Source: Acidobacteriota bacterium
GTDB lineage: Bacteria; Acidobacteriota; Terriglobia; UBA7540
Direction of reading: 5' to 3'
NCBI GenBank assembly: GCA_021828285.1
Contig: JAKASG010000015.1
Location: 1-49,469, forward strand
Length of the DNA stretch: 49,469 nt
Every line of letters begins with the position of its first letter. The stretch's first letter is position 1. Under the pieces are notes generated by a model. It had not been told where the DNA came from. It did not search any database and saw only the letters and a program-made list of their open reading frames with translations. The translations under genes and the position numbers were made by a program. Shown here piece after piece: positions 8,533 through 18,483 of this stretch.

Positions 8533-8561
8533 TTGACTACATATGGGTCATATGCCATACT
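8533..8561 (+). promoter_or_regulatory. Promoter and possible operator of the toxin-antitoxin pair
   Basis: TTGACT (8533-8538), a 17-bp spacer and CATACT (8556-8561). The spacer holds the inverted repeat CATAT-N5-ATATG (8540-8554), a plausible binding site for the HTH antitoxin. Transcription would start about at the GTG start codon (8568), so the mRNA is probably leaderless. The promoter lies only 9 bp past the groL repeat boundary. Confidence 0.7.
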
Positions 8562-8567
8562 GCTGTT

Positions 8568-8930
8568 GTGAAATGGCCCGTCGATATGGCTGACGAGTTC
8601 GAGCCGGAATTTGACGCGCTGCACGAGGACGTGCGGACTGAGATTCTGGCGCTATCGCTCGCGCTGGAAGAATTTGGGCCACGGTTGGGCCGACCACGCG
8701 TTGACACGCTTAAAGGCTCTCGGCACGCCAATATGAAGGAATTGCGGTTCAGCGCATCAGACGGCGAATGGCGAGTGGCTTTCGCCTTTGATCCCAGGCG
8801 TAAGGCGATCTTGCTGGTTGCAGGCGACAAATCAGGCGGGAGCCAAAAGCGATTTTACCGTGAACTGATACGCAGGGCCGATGAACGTTTTGACGCTCAT
8901 CTTGACCGGCGAAGGAAGGAAAGGGAATAG
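8568..8930 (+). CDS. higB: RelE/HigB-like toxin of a type II toxin-antitoxin system
   Basis: 120 residues. The pattern LEEFGPRLGRPRVDTLKGS, then NMKELRF, WRVAFAFDPRRKAILLVAGDK and FYRELI is that of the HigB/Gp49 group of RelE-fold mRNA interferases, which cleave translated mRNA in the ribosome. The GTG start gives the expected beta-strand start MKWPVDMADEF; a later ATG (8586) would remove it. The promoter sits almost on the start codon. The antitoxin gene follows two bases after the stop, in the toxin-first order typical of HigBA. Loss of the catalytic residues cannot be judged by eye. Confidence 0.88.
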   Translation: MKWPVDMADEFEPEFDALHEDVRTEILALSLALEEFGPRLGRPRVDTLKGSRHANMKELRFSASDGEWRVAFAFDPRRKAILLVAGDKSGGSQKRFYRELIRRADERFDAHLDRRRKERE

Positions 8931-8932
8931 CA

Positions 8933-9292
8933 ATGCCTATGAACATCCGCAAGAAGATTGCGAAATTGAGCGCCGCTCAGCGAAAGAAGGTCGAGGAGCG
9001 CGCGGCTGAAATTATCGCAGAGGAAATGAGCTTGCGTGATCTTCGAAAAGCCCGAAAACTCACGCAGGCGCGCGTCGCCAGGGCTCTCGGAATCAACCAG
9101 GACAGCGTTTCGCGCCTCGAACAAAGAAGCGATCTTCTGCTTTCCACACTCCGAAAGACGGTCAAGGCAATGGGCGGCGACGTGCGCATCGTTGCCCAAT
9201 TTCCTGACCGCGCCCCGGTTGTGCTGTCCGACCTATCCAACGACGATTCGCCGCGTAAGTCTTCTCGGAAACTCTCACACGCTCGCGCGTAG
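8933..9292 (+). CDS. higA: XRE-family HTH antitoxin (HigA-like)
   Basis: 119 residues with an N-terminal helical segment and a Cro/XRE helix-turn-helix at about residues 36-65 (LRDLRKARKLTQARVARALGINQDSVSRLEQ). The segment LSTLRKTVKAMGGDVRIVAQF is characteristic of antitoxins paired with HigB/Gp49 toxins. It should neutralise the upstream toxin and repress the shared promoter through the CATAT-N5-ATATG site. The gene starts two bases after the toxin stop, with a GGAAGGAAAGGGA ribosome site inside the toxin end. Confidence 0.9.
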   Translation: MPMNIRKKIAKLSAAQRKKVEERAAEIIAEEMSLRDLRKARKLTQARVARALGINQDSVSRLEQRSDLLLSTLRKTVKAMGGDVRIVAQFPDRAPVVLSDLSNDDSPRKSSRKLSHARA

Positions 9293-9388
9293 ACTGTCCT
9301 CGCCTGCACCGCTGTCACTGGGCAGACTCGGTGGCCAGCCCAATCAAGTTGCTCTATGAGGCCGAGCCGCTGTCACGGTCCGTGGGGG

Positions 9389-9394
9389 TATAAT
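9389..9394 (+). promoter_or_regulatory. Perfect -10 box just before the CPBP gene
   Basis: TATAAT at 9389-9394 lies eight bases before the GTG at 9403, with no good -35 element at the usual distance. Initiation would fall at or next to the start codon, giving a leaderless transcript like that of the toxin gene. Confidence 0.55.
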
Positions 9395-9402
9395 GTGGCG
9401 GG

Positions 9403-10494
9403 GTGGTGACCTTGCGGCCTGCATTAACCCTCCTCCTCGCGGCTTATCCACTTGCTGCCCTCGCAGTGATGATCGCTATCTCTCTGCGAGCGGTTCGAGC
9501 CGTGCAAAAATCAGGAAAGCCGTATGACGACGCGACTCTGGAGTCGTTCGCCGCCCAAAGGGTGACTTATGTTCATTTGATATTCTATGCAGTCATCGCG
9601 ATTTGGTCCGTCGCTTGGCTCTACGGTTCGGGTACGGGAGCCGCCCAGTTGGAGCTCCGCACAAGCGGATGGCTGTCGAGCAGCCTTCGAGGTGCATTTG
9701 TTGGTATGGCTTGGCTCGGGCTATGGCTTTTGGCACGCCTTCTCGTGACCAACCCTCAGATGTCTGAGCGCGAAGTATTGGGACTTGGAGCCCCTTGGCC
9801 CCAGAAAATTGTTGTCTGGTTGGGCGGAGCGTTCGCGGAGGAGTTATGGCGAGTCACCTGCCTAGTGGGGCTGATTGGCGCGGGACTGTCCTTGAGTTCT
9901 TCTCTCGTCGTGTGTGCAATTCCGTTTGCGCTGCCTTCCTTGTCTCGCGGACCATGGCGGTCGCTCCTCGCGTGGATCGAAGGGATGACCTTCGGGGGAG
10001 TCTTCCTCTGGTTGCATTCATTCTGGGCACCGTTTGCAGCGCACCTCGCCGTCTATGGCGTGATGTTGTGGGGCGTGGGCCGTTACGCCGAGGAGCGAAT
10101 GTCGCACCGGTTCGCGAAGCGCGGGCTTCTCAAATGCCCCGCGTGCGGGACGTCTATAGCACGAAGCCAGATAGACGCGCTCGGCCCGTTCCGGTGTCCC
10201 TCGTGTCGCGCGACACTGAGCGTTTCGACAGGCTACCGGAATGCTTTGCGCTTCACGGGTGGCCTTGCTTGGCTGTTTCTTTTCGGACTGAGCGGAATGA
10301 TGTTTATGGGCACAGGAACTGGAGCCCTCGGCGTTTTTGCGACGATCGTCTTTGCATATGGGGCCTCAGCAGCCGCCCTAATCGCCGTCGGAGCTCTCTT
10401 TCCTCTACGGTTACAGCGAGGCGACGCGGACTTTATCCGCCTGGACCTTGGCGAGCGGTCTCCACCGCCCTCAAATCCTCCCAGGGATGCATAA
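9403..10494 (+). CDS. CPBP-like intramembrane protein with a zinc ribbon
   Basis: 363 residues with about eight hydrophobic segments. AFAEELWRV (E146, E147, R150) resembles the first CPBP/Abi motif EExxxR but is one residue short. F201-x3-H205 fits the second motif. H214 is present, but the Asn/Asp usually four residues later is Tyr. A four-Cys zinc ribbon (C245, C248, C265, C268) is inserted before the last two membrane helices. CPBP proteins include CAAX prenyl proteases and bacteriocin-immunity proteins, and this one may be a divergent or inactive relative. It shares the groL-flanked insert with the toxin-antitoxin pair, so a defence or self-immunity role is possible but is inference only. 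GTG-GTG gives two possible starts. Confidence 0.7.
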   Translation: MVTLRPALTLLLAAYPLAALAVMIAISLRAVRAVQKSGKPYDDATLESFAAQRVTYVHLIFYAVIAIWSVAWLYGSGTGAAQLELRTSGWLSSSLRGAFVGMAWLGLWLLARLLVTNPQMSEREVLGLGAPWPQKIVVWLGGAFAEELWRVTCLVGLIGAGLSLSSSLVVCAIPFALPSLSRGPWRSLLAWIEGMTFGGVFLWLHSFWAPFAAHLAVYGVMLWGVGRYAEERMSHRFAKRGLLKCPACGTSIARSQIDALGPFRCPSCRATLSVSTGYRNALRFTGGLAWLFLFGLSGMMFMGTGTGALGVFATIVFAYGASAAALIAVGALFPLRLQRGDADFIRLDLGERSPPPSNPPRDA

Positions 10495-10673
10495 GTCCCC
10501 GCTGCACCAGGCAACCCAGCGCGCACGCTGCCATCAGCCGCTCGAAATGTTTCCGTTGCATCGCACTCGCCCCGCCACCCCCGACGCCTGAATTGCTCTC
10601 GCGCACAGTGGCGTTTTTGCCTTGTCGCCCGTCCTACGTCCGCGCCGACCGAATATCAACCACAATGAAGCGC
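10495..10673. other. Right end of the inserted segment, no supported gene
   Basis: This DNA lies between the CPBP stop and the second groL repeat. A 42-codon minus-strand frame (10561 to about 10433) overlaps the CPBP end, but has no ribosome site or recognisable family. Confidence 0.5.
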
Positions 10674-12655
<1,982 letters not shown>

Positions 12656-12976
12656 TCATTTCTTTCCGGCGCCCGCCGCGTGTTTCGCGCCTTCGATGAC
12701 GCCCAGGATCTCTTCTTCGCGCAGAATCAGATACTCCTGGTCCTCGATCTTGATTTCGTTTCCGGAGTACTTGCCGAACAGAATCCGGTCTCCAGCTTTG
12801 ACGTCCAGGGGAATGAGCTTGCCTTCTTCGGTCTTTTTGCCTTGCCCGACCGCGACAACCTCGCCCTCCTGCGGTTTCTCCTTCGCCGAGTCGGGAATGA
12901 TGATTCCTCCCTTCACGGTTTCTTTCTCTTCCACTCTTTTGACCAAAATGCGGTCATGAAGCGGCCTCAAGGTCAT
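12656..12976 (-). CDS. groS: Co-chaperonin GroES (10 kDa subunit)
   Basis: 106 residues starting [14 protein letters not shown], after a strong AAGGAGGAGG ribosome site; an upstream in-frame extension to 13033 is non-conserved. It contains the mobile loop region ([21 protein letters not shown]) and the dome segment YSGNEIKI. The tail KHAAGAGKK makes it about ten residues longer than usual. It caps the GroEL ring. It is the first gene of the groSL operon. Confidence 0.97.
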   Translation of the reverse strand: MTLRPLHDRILVKRVEEKETVKGGIIIPDSAKEKPQEGEVVAVGQGKKTEEGKLIPLDVKAGDRILFGKYSGNEIKIEDQEYLILREEEILGVIEGAKHAAGAGKK

Positions 12977-13115
12977 GTTTTCCTCCTCCTTATAGCTTGA
13001 TCGCCAATTTTTGCCTGTCCAACCCCAATCCATCAGTTTTGAAGCCGAAGCAGACTTGCTGACTCTAAGTAATTCAAATCACTGCCATTAGTTCATTGCA
13101 TTGGCAGATTTGAAT

Positions 13116-13142
13116 CTAGCACTCTAAAGGTGCAAGTGCTAA
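13116..13142. promoter_or_regulatory. CIRCE operator (HrcA binding site)
   Basis: CTAGCACTC-N9-AAGTGCTAA on the plus strand, read on the minus strand as TTAGCACTT-N9-GAGTGCTAG. It matches the consensus TTAGCACTC-N9-GAGTGCTAA at 16 of 18 positions with the exact 9-bp spacing. It lies immediately downstream of the -10 box, so HrcA would block the groSL promoter until heat shock. hrcA itself is not in the window. Confidence 0.95.
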
Positions 13143-13170
13143 TTTACATGAAAAGCCCTTCCATTGTCAA
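13141..13170 (-). promoter_or_regulatory. Sigma70 promoter of groSL
   Basis: TTGACA (13170-13165), an 18-bp spacer and TAAATT (13146-13141) on the minus strand. The -10 box overlaps the first two bases of CIRCE, giving a long untranslated leader that carries the operator before groS. Confidence 0.85.
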
Positions 13171-13219
13171 GCGTTTCACGGCGCTCGGGGTTCGCCGAGT
13201 CCTGCACATCGCTCCGCAT

Positions 13220-13228
13220 GATAGAATG
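13220..13228 (+). promoter_or_regulatory. Extended -10 promoter of the rfaE2 gene
   Basis: TGATAGAAT (13220-13228) is an extended -10 element with only a weak -35 (TTCCTG). Initiation near 13235 would exclude the longer upstream start codons and supports the ATG at 13266. Confidence 0.5.
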
Positions 13229-13265
13229 TTTATTGAAGGACGAAGGCAATCAGATTCAAAAGGCA

Positions 13266-13742
13266 ATGTCAAAAGTTCTGCCACTCGAAGAACTCGAAGC
13301 GAGCGTTCGGGATCTGAAGCGCGCGGGCAAGCGAATCGTATTTACGAACGGCTGCTTTGACCTGATTCATCCCGGCCACACGAGATATCTTTCCAAAGCG
13401 AAAGCTCTTGGCGACGTTCTGATCGTCGGATTGAACAGCGACCGGAGCGTGAGAGAGCTGAAGGGAGAGGGCAGGCCGCTGACACCCGAGGTGGAACGGG
13501 CGGAAATCCTCGCCGCGCTAGAGGCCGTTGATTTCGTCACGATTTTTGACGAGCCCACGCCGCAGAAATTGATTGCCCGGCTTTTGCCGAACGTGCTGGT
13601 GAAAGGCGCAGGGTGGAAGCCGGACGAGATCGTCGGGCGAATGGAAGTTGAGGCTGCGGGAGGGCGAGTCGTTTCGATGGCCGCCGAACCGGGCTTTTCC
13701 ACCTCATCGCTCATTGAGGCGGCTTTGCGGGCTCCTCGTTAA
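13266..13742 (+). CDS. rfaE2: D-glycero-beta-D-manno-heptose 1-phosphate adenylyltransferase (RfaE domain II)
   Basis: 158 residues from the ATG at 13266 ([11 protein letters not shown]). It has the nucleotidyltransferase signature [17 protein letters not shown], with HxGH at residues 35-38, then VGLNSD and the family end VLVKGAGW...GGRVVSM. It transfers AMP to heptose 1-phosphate, making ADP-heptose for the lipopolysaccharide core. The kinase half (HldA domain) is absent, so the enzyme is of the split type. It is transcribed divergently from groSL, and mfd follows after 13 bp. Confidence 0.93.
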   Translation: MSKVLPLEELEASVRDLKRAGKRIVFTNGCFDLIHPGHTRYLSKAKALGDVLIVGLNSDRSVRELKGEGRPLTPEVERAEILAALEAVDFVTIFDEPTPQKLIARLLPNVLVKGAGWKPDEIVGRMEVEAAGGRVVSMAAEPGFSTSSLIEAALRAPR

Positions 13743-13755
13743 GTCTTTTGTAGCT

Positions 13756-16700
13756 ATGCCGCAGGTCACGAGGCTCTTCGACTCTCTTTTCAGTCTCCCG
13801 GCTTTTCAAGCGGCTTGCCGGGTGATTAAGGAGGGCGAAGTGCGGCCGGAGCGAATCGCGCTTTCCGGTCTGACGCGCACAGCGAGCGCTCTGCTGGCCG
13901 CCGGCCTGCTCCATAAGACCTCCCACCCCATCGTTTTGATCACTCAGGATAATGAATCCGCCGAGCGGCTTTCGAGTGCAGCCGCGTCGCTTCTCGACTG
14001 GATCGAGCCGGGCTTGGGAAGGTGCGCGGGCTCGCTGCCGGCCTTCGACGCGAGCCCTTATGAAAACCGCTCGCCTCACCCGGAAATCCTCGGGCGCCGC
14101 GCGGTCACGCTTCGCAGCATGGCGCAAGGGGACGTCCGGCTGCTTTGCGCGCCGGCGGCGGCTGCGCTCGGGCGATTCCGCAGTGCCGAAGGTTACCGTT
14201 CGCTCGCTGTCGAATTGAAAGCCGGAGAGGAACTCGACCGTGATGATCTGGCGCAGCATCTAGCCGCTTGCGGTTATGAGCGTGCAGAGCCGGTCGCGGA
14301 AATCGGGCAATTTTCGGTGCGAGGCGGAATTGTGGACGTATTTTCCAGCAACGCTTCCTGGCCGTTCCGAATTGAATTTTCCGGCGACTTGATCGAGTCC
14401 ATCCGGGAATTTGATCCCGCAACACAGCGCTCGCTCGCGCCCGTCTCATCGGCGCTGCTGCTGCCGCTGCGCGAGCTGCCGGAGACTCCGGAATTCTTTC
14501 GCAAGCTGGCGCATGCGCTCCTCGAGCGCGCTCCCGGCCGCAAAGCGCGCGAGCAGGAATGGCTGCCTCAATGTGCGGCGGCTTTTCCGGGCTGGGAATT
14601 TTATGGCGCGCTCGGCGAGCCGCATCCGAATTCGCTCTTCACGCTTTTCGAGCGGCCGGCGGTGCTCTGGGACGGCCCCCTCGCTCGCCGGGAACAAATG
14701 CGGCTCCTGCGGGAGCGGTGGCGCTCCGAATTCGACGAGATTCGCGACGCGCTTCCTCCACGGCCGCGGCCGGAAGAGCTTTTTCTTGGCGAGGAAGATT
14801 TTGAACAGGCGGTTCGCGGCTTGCCGCAGATTGAAATGGACGAGCTGGTGATTGAACCGGCGCAGCGCGACGAGGATGCCGCACTCTCGGATTCAGGCGC
14901 TTCTCAATCGAGCGATGCAGCTTCGGTCGCCGGAGATTCGGTGCGCGTGGAAATTGCCAGGCCGACGGAAATCTATCAACTGCTCTCGCAGCCCGCTCCG
15001 AAGTTCCGAGGATCGGTGAAGGCGCTTGCAGAGGATCTCAAGAAGAGGCTCGAAAGACGGGAAAGCGTTATCCTTGTTTTTCCGGCTCCCTCCAAGGCGG
15101 AGCGATTGCTTGAAGTTCTCTCCGATTCGGGAATCCCATTTGAAATGATGAGCGCCGGCGACGGGGCTGAACATGCGGCAGGGTCTTTTCTGTCCGCCGG
15201 CTTTGCGAGGGTCGTGATCGCGGGGGGACGCATTGCCGAGGGAGTTGTCTTCCCGGAGGCACACCTTGCGCTGATTAGCGAGTTGGATATTTTCGGCGAT
15301 TTCGCCCGCGCCGCGACGTACGGCCGGCGTGAGAAAGCCGCCGCATCGGCGTTCATTTCCGACCTGAGCGATTTGAAGCCCGGGGATTTCGTGGTTCATG
15401 TGGACCATGGAATCGGGCTTTATCAAGGGTTGCGGCAGTTGACGGTGGAAGGGACGCTGCGCGACCTTATGCTGCTCGCTTACCGGGAGGGCGCCCGGCT
15501 TTACGTTCCGCTCGAGCGGCTGGATCTGGTCGAGAAATACCGCTCGGCGAGTGAAGACGCGAAGCCGGAGCTTGACCGGCTCGGCGGGACAAGCTGGGCG
15601 CGCACGAAGCAGCGCGTTCAGAAGGCGCTGCGCGATCTGGCGCAGGACTTGCTCCGCCTCTACGCTGAGCGAAAAATGCTGGGCGGGGTCGCGGCCGGTC
15701 CGGATACGCCGTGGCAAAAGGAATTCGAAGAGGCTTTTCCGTTCGAGGAAACTCCCGACCAGCTCTCGGCGATCGAGGCGGTCAAACGCGATCTCGAAAG
15801 CGCCGAGCCGATGGATCGCCTCCTGTGCGGCGACGTGGGCTACGGCAAGACGGAAGTCGCCATGCGGGCGGCGTTCAAAGTCGTGCAGGATGGCCGCCAG
15901 GTAGCCGTCCTTGCGCCCACGACGGTGCTCGCCTTCCAGCACGACACGACGTTTCGCGAGAGGATGAGCGCCTTTCCGATTCGCATCGATCTCTTGAGCC
16001 GCTTTCGCTCCGCGGCCGAACAGAAGGCGACCGTTGCCGACGTTGAAGCGGGGAAGGTGGACATTCTGATCGGGACGCACCGACTGCTCTCGAAAGACCT
16101 TCGCTTCAGCGATCTCGGACTGCTCGTCGTGGATGAAGAGCAGCGGTTCGGTGTGACGGCGAAAGAGAAGCTCAAGGCGTTGCGAGCGAATGTGGACGTG
16201 CTGACGCTTTCGGCGACGCCGATTCCGCGCACGCTGCACATGGCGCTCGGCGGTTTGCGCGACCTTTCCGTGATTGAGAGCCCGCCGCGCGGCCGGCTCG
16301 CCATCCATACGACGGTCGCCGCTTTCAGCCCGAGCCTCGTCCAATCGGCCATCCTGCAGGAGATGGAACGCCGCGGGCAAGTCTATTTCGTCCACAACCG
16401 TGTCGAATCCATCGTGAGCGTCGCCGCCATGGTCCAGAAGCTCGTGCCGCAAGCGCGCCTCGGCATCGCCCACGGCCAAATGGGTGAGCGCGAGCTGGAG
16501 AGAACCATGCTCCGGTTCGTCCAGGGAGAATTCGACGTGCTCGTCGCGACCACGCTCATCGAAAATGGGCTCGACATTCCCCGCGCGAACACGCTCATCG
16601 TGAATCACGCGGAGCGATTCGGTCTCGCCGATCTTTACCAATTGCGCGGCCGGGTCGGACGTTCCGACCGCCGCGCTTACGCCTATTTTCTGGTCACGGC

Positions 16701-17367
16701 GGAGGAATCGCTCACGCCCATCGCGCGGCGGCGTCTGGCGGCTCTCAAGGAATTTTCCGACCTCGGCGCCGGCTTCCGCCTGGCCGCGCTCGATCTGGAA
16801 CTGCGTGGAGCGGGCAACCTGCTCGGCCGCGAGCAGCACGGACACTTGAACGCCGTCGGCACGGACCTTTACGTCCGCATGCTTCAAAGGACGGTGGAGG
16901 AATTGCGCGGCGCGCCCAGCACGCCGGAAATTCGCGTGACTTTGAATCTCGGGATGGACATCAAAATTCCCCACCACTACATCAGCGACGAGCGGCAACG
17001 CCTGAAAATTTACAAGCGCATCGCCGCCGTGGACACTCCCGAAGAGCGCACGGAAATCGAAAACGAGCTGACCGATCGCTACGGCCCATTGCCGCTCTCG
17101 CTCCATCATCTGCTCGCGTATGCGCTGGTCAAGTCGCGCGCCGAAGCCCTGCTCGTCGAGAGCATCGAGCGGAAGGACGGGCAAATCGTTTTCCGCTTCA
17201 ACGACCAGACCCCGGTGACGCCGCCGCAACTTCAGCGGTTTTTGCGCCGTCACAAGGAGGCTCGATTCCGTCCCGGCGGCGCCTTGCAAGTCGAGTGCGC
17301 CGGCGAGGACGACGCAATGCTGGTTCAGCTTTTCGGGCTATTGCTCGAACTCCAGCCTGCGGAGTAA
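13756..17367 (+). CDS. mfd: Transcription-repair coupling factor Mfd
   Basis: 1203 residues from MPQVTRLFDSLF; upstream in-frame codons overlap rfaE2 and are not conserved-looking. The order is: a UvrB-like N-terminal module; a CarD-like RNA-polymerase-interacting domain at about 540-600 (PGDFVVHVDHGIGLYQG); an SF2/RecG-type translocase with Walker A GDVGYGKT at 692-699 and DEEQ at 793-796, including the motifs TATPIPRTLHM-like and GRVGRSDRRAYAY; and a C-terminal TRCF domain. It removes RNA polymerase stalled at DNA lesions and recruits UvrA. The length fits the family (1100-1200). Confidence 0.97.
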   Translation: MPQVTRLFDSLFSLPAFQAACRVIKEGEVRPERIALSGLTRTASALLAAGLLHKTSHPIVLITQDNESAERLSSAAASLLDWIEPGLGRCAGSLPAFDASPYENRSPHPEILGRRAVTLRSMAQGDVRLLCAPAAAALGRFRSAEGYRSLAVELKAGEELDRDDLAQHLAACGYERAEPVAEIGQFSVRGGIVDVFSSNASWPFRIEFSGDLIESIREFDPATQRSLAPVSSALLLPLRELPETPEFFRKLAHALLERAPGRKAREQEWLPQCAAAFPGWEFYGALGEPHPNSLFTLFERPAVLWDGPLARREQMRLLRERWRSEFDEIRDALPPRPRPEELFLGEEDFEQAVRGLPQIEMDELVIEPAQRDEDAALSDSGASQSSDAASVAGDSVRVEIARPTEIYQLLSQPAPKFRGSVKALAEDLKKRLERRESVILVFPAPSKAERLLEVLSDSGIPFEMMSAGDGAEHAAGSFLSAGFARVVIAGGRIAEGVVFPEAHLALISELDIFGDFARAATYGRREKAAASAFISDLSDLKPGDFVVHVDHGIGLYQGLRQLTVEGTLRDLMLLAYREGARLYVPLERLDLVEKYRSASEDAKPELDRLGGTSWARTKQRVQKALRDLAQDLLRLYAERKMLGGVAAGPDTPWQKEFEEAFPFEETPDQLSAIEAVKRDLESAEPMDRLLCGDVGYGKTEVAMRAAFKVVQDGRQVAVLAPTTVLAFQHDTTFRERMSAFPIRIDLLSRFRSAAEQKATVADVEAGKVDILIGTHRLLSKDLRFSDLGLLVVDEEQRFGVTAKEKLKALRANVDVLTLSATPIPRTLHMALGGLRDLSVIESPPRGRLAIHTTVAAFSPSLVQSAILQEMERRGQVYFVHNRVESIVSVAAMVQKLVPQARLGIAHGQMGERELERTMLRFVQGEFDVLVATTLIENGLDIPRANTLIVNHAERFGLADLYQLRGRVGRSDRRAYAYFLVTAEESLTPIARRRLAALKEFSDLGAGFRLAALDLELRGAGNLLGREQHGHLNAVGTDLYVRMLQRTVEELRGAPSTPEIRVTLNLGMDIKIPHHYISDERQRLKIYKRIAAVDTPEERTEIENELTDRYGPLPLSLHHLLAYALVKSRAEALLVESIERKDGQIVFRFNDQTPVTPPQLQRFLRRHKEARFRPGGALQVECAGEDDAMLVQLFGLLLELQPAE

Positions 17368-17440
17368 AATACGGAGCGTGGGGAATTCAGCCTGCTTCCC
17401 GGGCGCGCGAAGGCGCCTGCGGACGGGCGGTTTGCGAGGG

Positions 17441-18481
17441 ATGCCTTTGAAGCGGTTCAAATCTTGCGTAACGATTACGTTGTTTCTCTGCGGAACGGCC
17501 CTTTTCGCGCCGGGTATCGCCTCGGCGAGTACAGTGCTGATTGAAAGGATCGTGGCGCGCGTCAACAACGAGATCATTACTCAGCGGCAATACGATGCCC
17601 AGGCGAAAAATCTTCACGAACAACTCGCGCAGAAATATTCCGGCACGCAACTCCAGGACGAGTTTAATAAGCACCTGAAGAACCTGTTGCGCGACATGAT
17701 TGACCGGGACTTGCTGGTCGAAAAGGCGCAGGACGATAACATTGACGTCACCGACCAGGTCCTCCTGCGTCTTGACCAGATCCGCCGCCGCTACGGCGTA
17801 AGCTCGCTTCGAGCCCTGCGGCAACTCATAGAAAGTCAGGGGCTGAACTGGGTCGACTTCAAGAATCAGATCAAGCGCGGTCTGCTCATGCAGCATGTGA
17901 TTGAGCGCGAAGTGGGCAGCGACATCATCATTTCGCAAGCCCAGGCGCGCACTTATTTTGAGGCGCACAAGCAGCAATTCCAGCAACCGGCCGGAGTGCA
18001 TCTGGCGGAGATTCTGGTCTCGACGCAAAGCCACACGCCCGCCGAAGCCAAGAAGATTGCGGGAGAGGCTTTGGCGGCGCTGAATCAGGGGAAGCAGTGG
18101 CCGAACGTCACGGCTCAGTATTCCGACGATCCGAGCGCGGCGGATGGCGGCGACATCGGCTTTTTCAAGAAGGGAACCATCGTGCCCGCCATCGCGGACG
18201 CCGTCGCAAATCTCAATCCGGGCCAGCACAGCGGCATCGTCAAAACGCGATACGGATACGTGATCATCCAGTTGATCGATCGCTCGACCGGAGGCGTCCC
18301 GACGTTTGACAACGTCGAGCAGCAGGTGCAAGGTTACCTCTATAACCAGCAGATGGAAGACCATCTCCGCAGTTTTCTTTACAAGCTTCGCAAGGAGAGC
18401 TTCATACGCCTGGCGCCCGGCTTCATTGATACGGGTGAGGAGCCTCCTATTGAAATTGCCAGCAAGAAGAGGGGCCGTTAG
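17441..18481 (+). CDS. SurA-like periplasmic peptidyl-prolyl isomerase/chaperone
   Basis: 346 residues from the ATG at 17441, which opens a signal peptide (MPLKRFKSCVTITLFLCGTA...ASAS). A GTG at 17378 would add a non-signal extension. The N-terminal SurA-type chaperone region (VLIERIVARVNNEIITQRQYD) is followed by one parvulin domain at about 186-280 (HLAEILVSTQ, GGDIGFFKKGTIVPAIADAV, GIVKTRYGYVIIQL). SurA of E. coli has two such domains, so this is a single-domain type. It should assist folding of outer-membrane proteins. It lies in a plus-strand run after mfd, and the next gene starts two bases after its stop. Confidence 0.9.
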   Translation: MPLKRFKSCVTITLFLCGTALFAPGIASASTVLIERIVARVNNEIITQRQYDAQAKNLHEQLAQKYSGTQLQDEFNKHLKNLLRDMIDRDLLVEKAQDDNIDVTDQVLLRLDQIRRRYGVSSLRALRQLIESQGLNWVDFKNQIKRGLLMQHVIEREVGSDIIISQAQARTYFEAHKQQFQQPAGVHLAEILVSTQSHTPAEAKKIAGEALAALNQGKQWPNVTAQYSDDPSAADGGDIGFFKKGTIVPAIADAVANLNPGQHSGIVKTRYGYVIIQLIDRSTGGVPTFDNVEQQVQGYLYNQQMEDHLRSFLYKLRKESFIRLAPGFIDTGEEPPIEIASKKRGR

Positions 18482-18483
18482 CC

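Noticed and set aside
10433-10561. 42-codon minus-strand frame (MQRKHFERLM...) at the end of the insert
   Set aside because: It overlaps the CPBP gene, lacks a ribosome site and has no recognised family. It could be real, but the evidence is too weak.
14893-17289. Long minus-strand open frame (798 codons) across mfd
   Set aside because: It lies antisense to mfd and has no family motif, and open frames of this size are common opposite high-GC genes.
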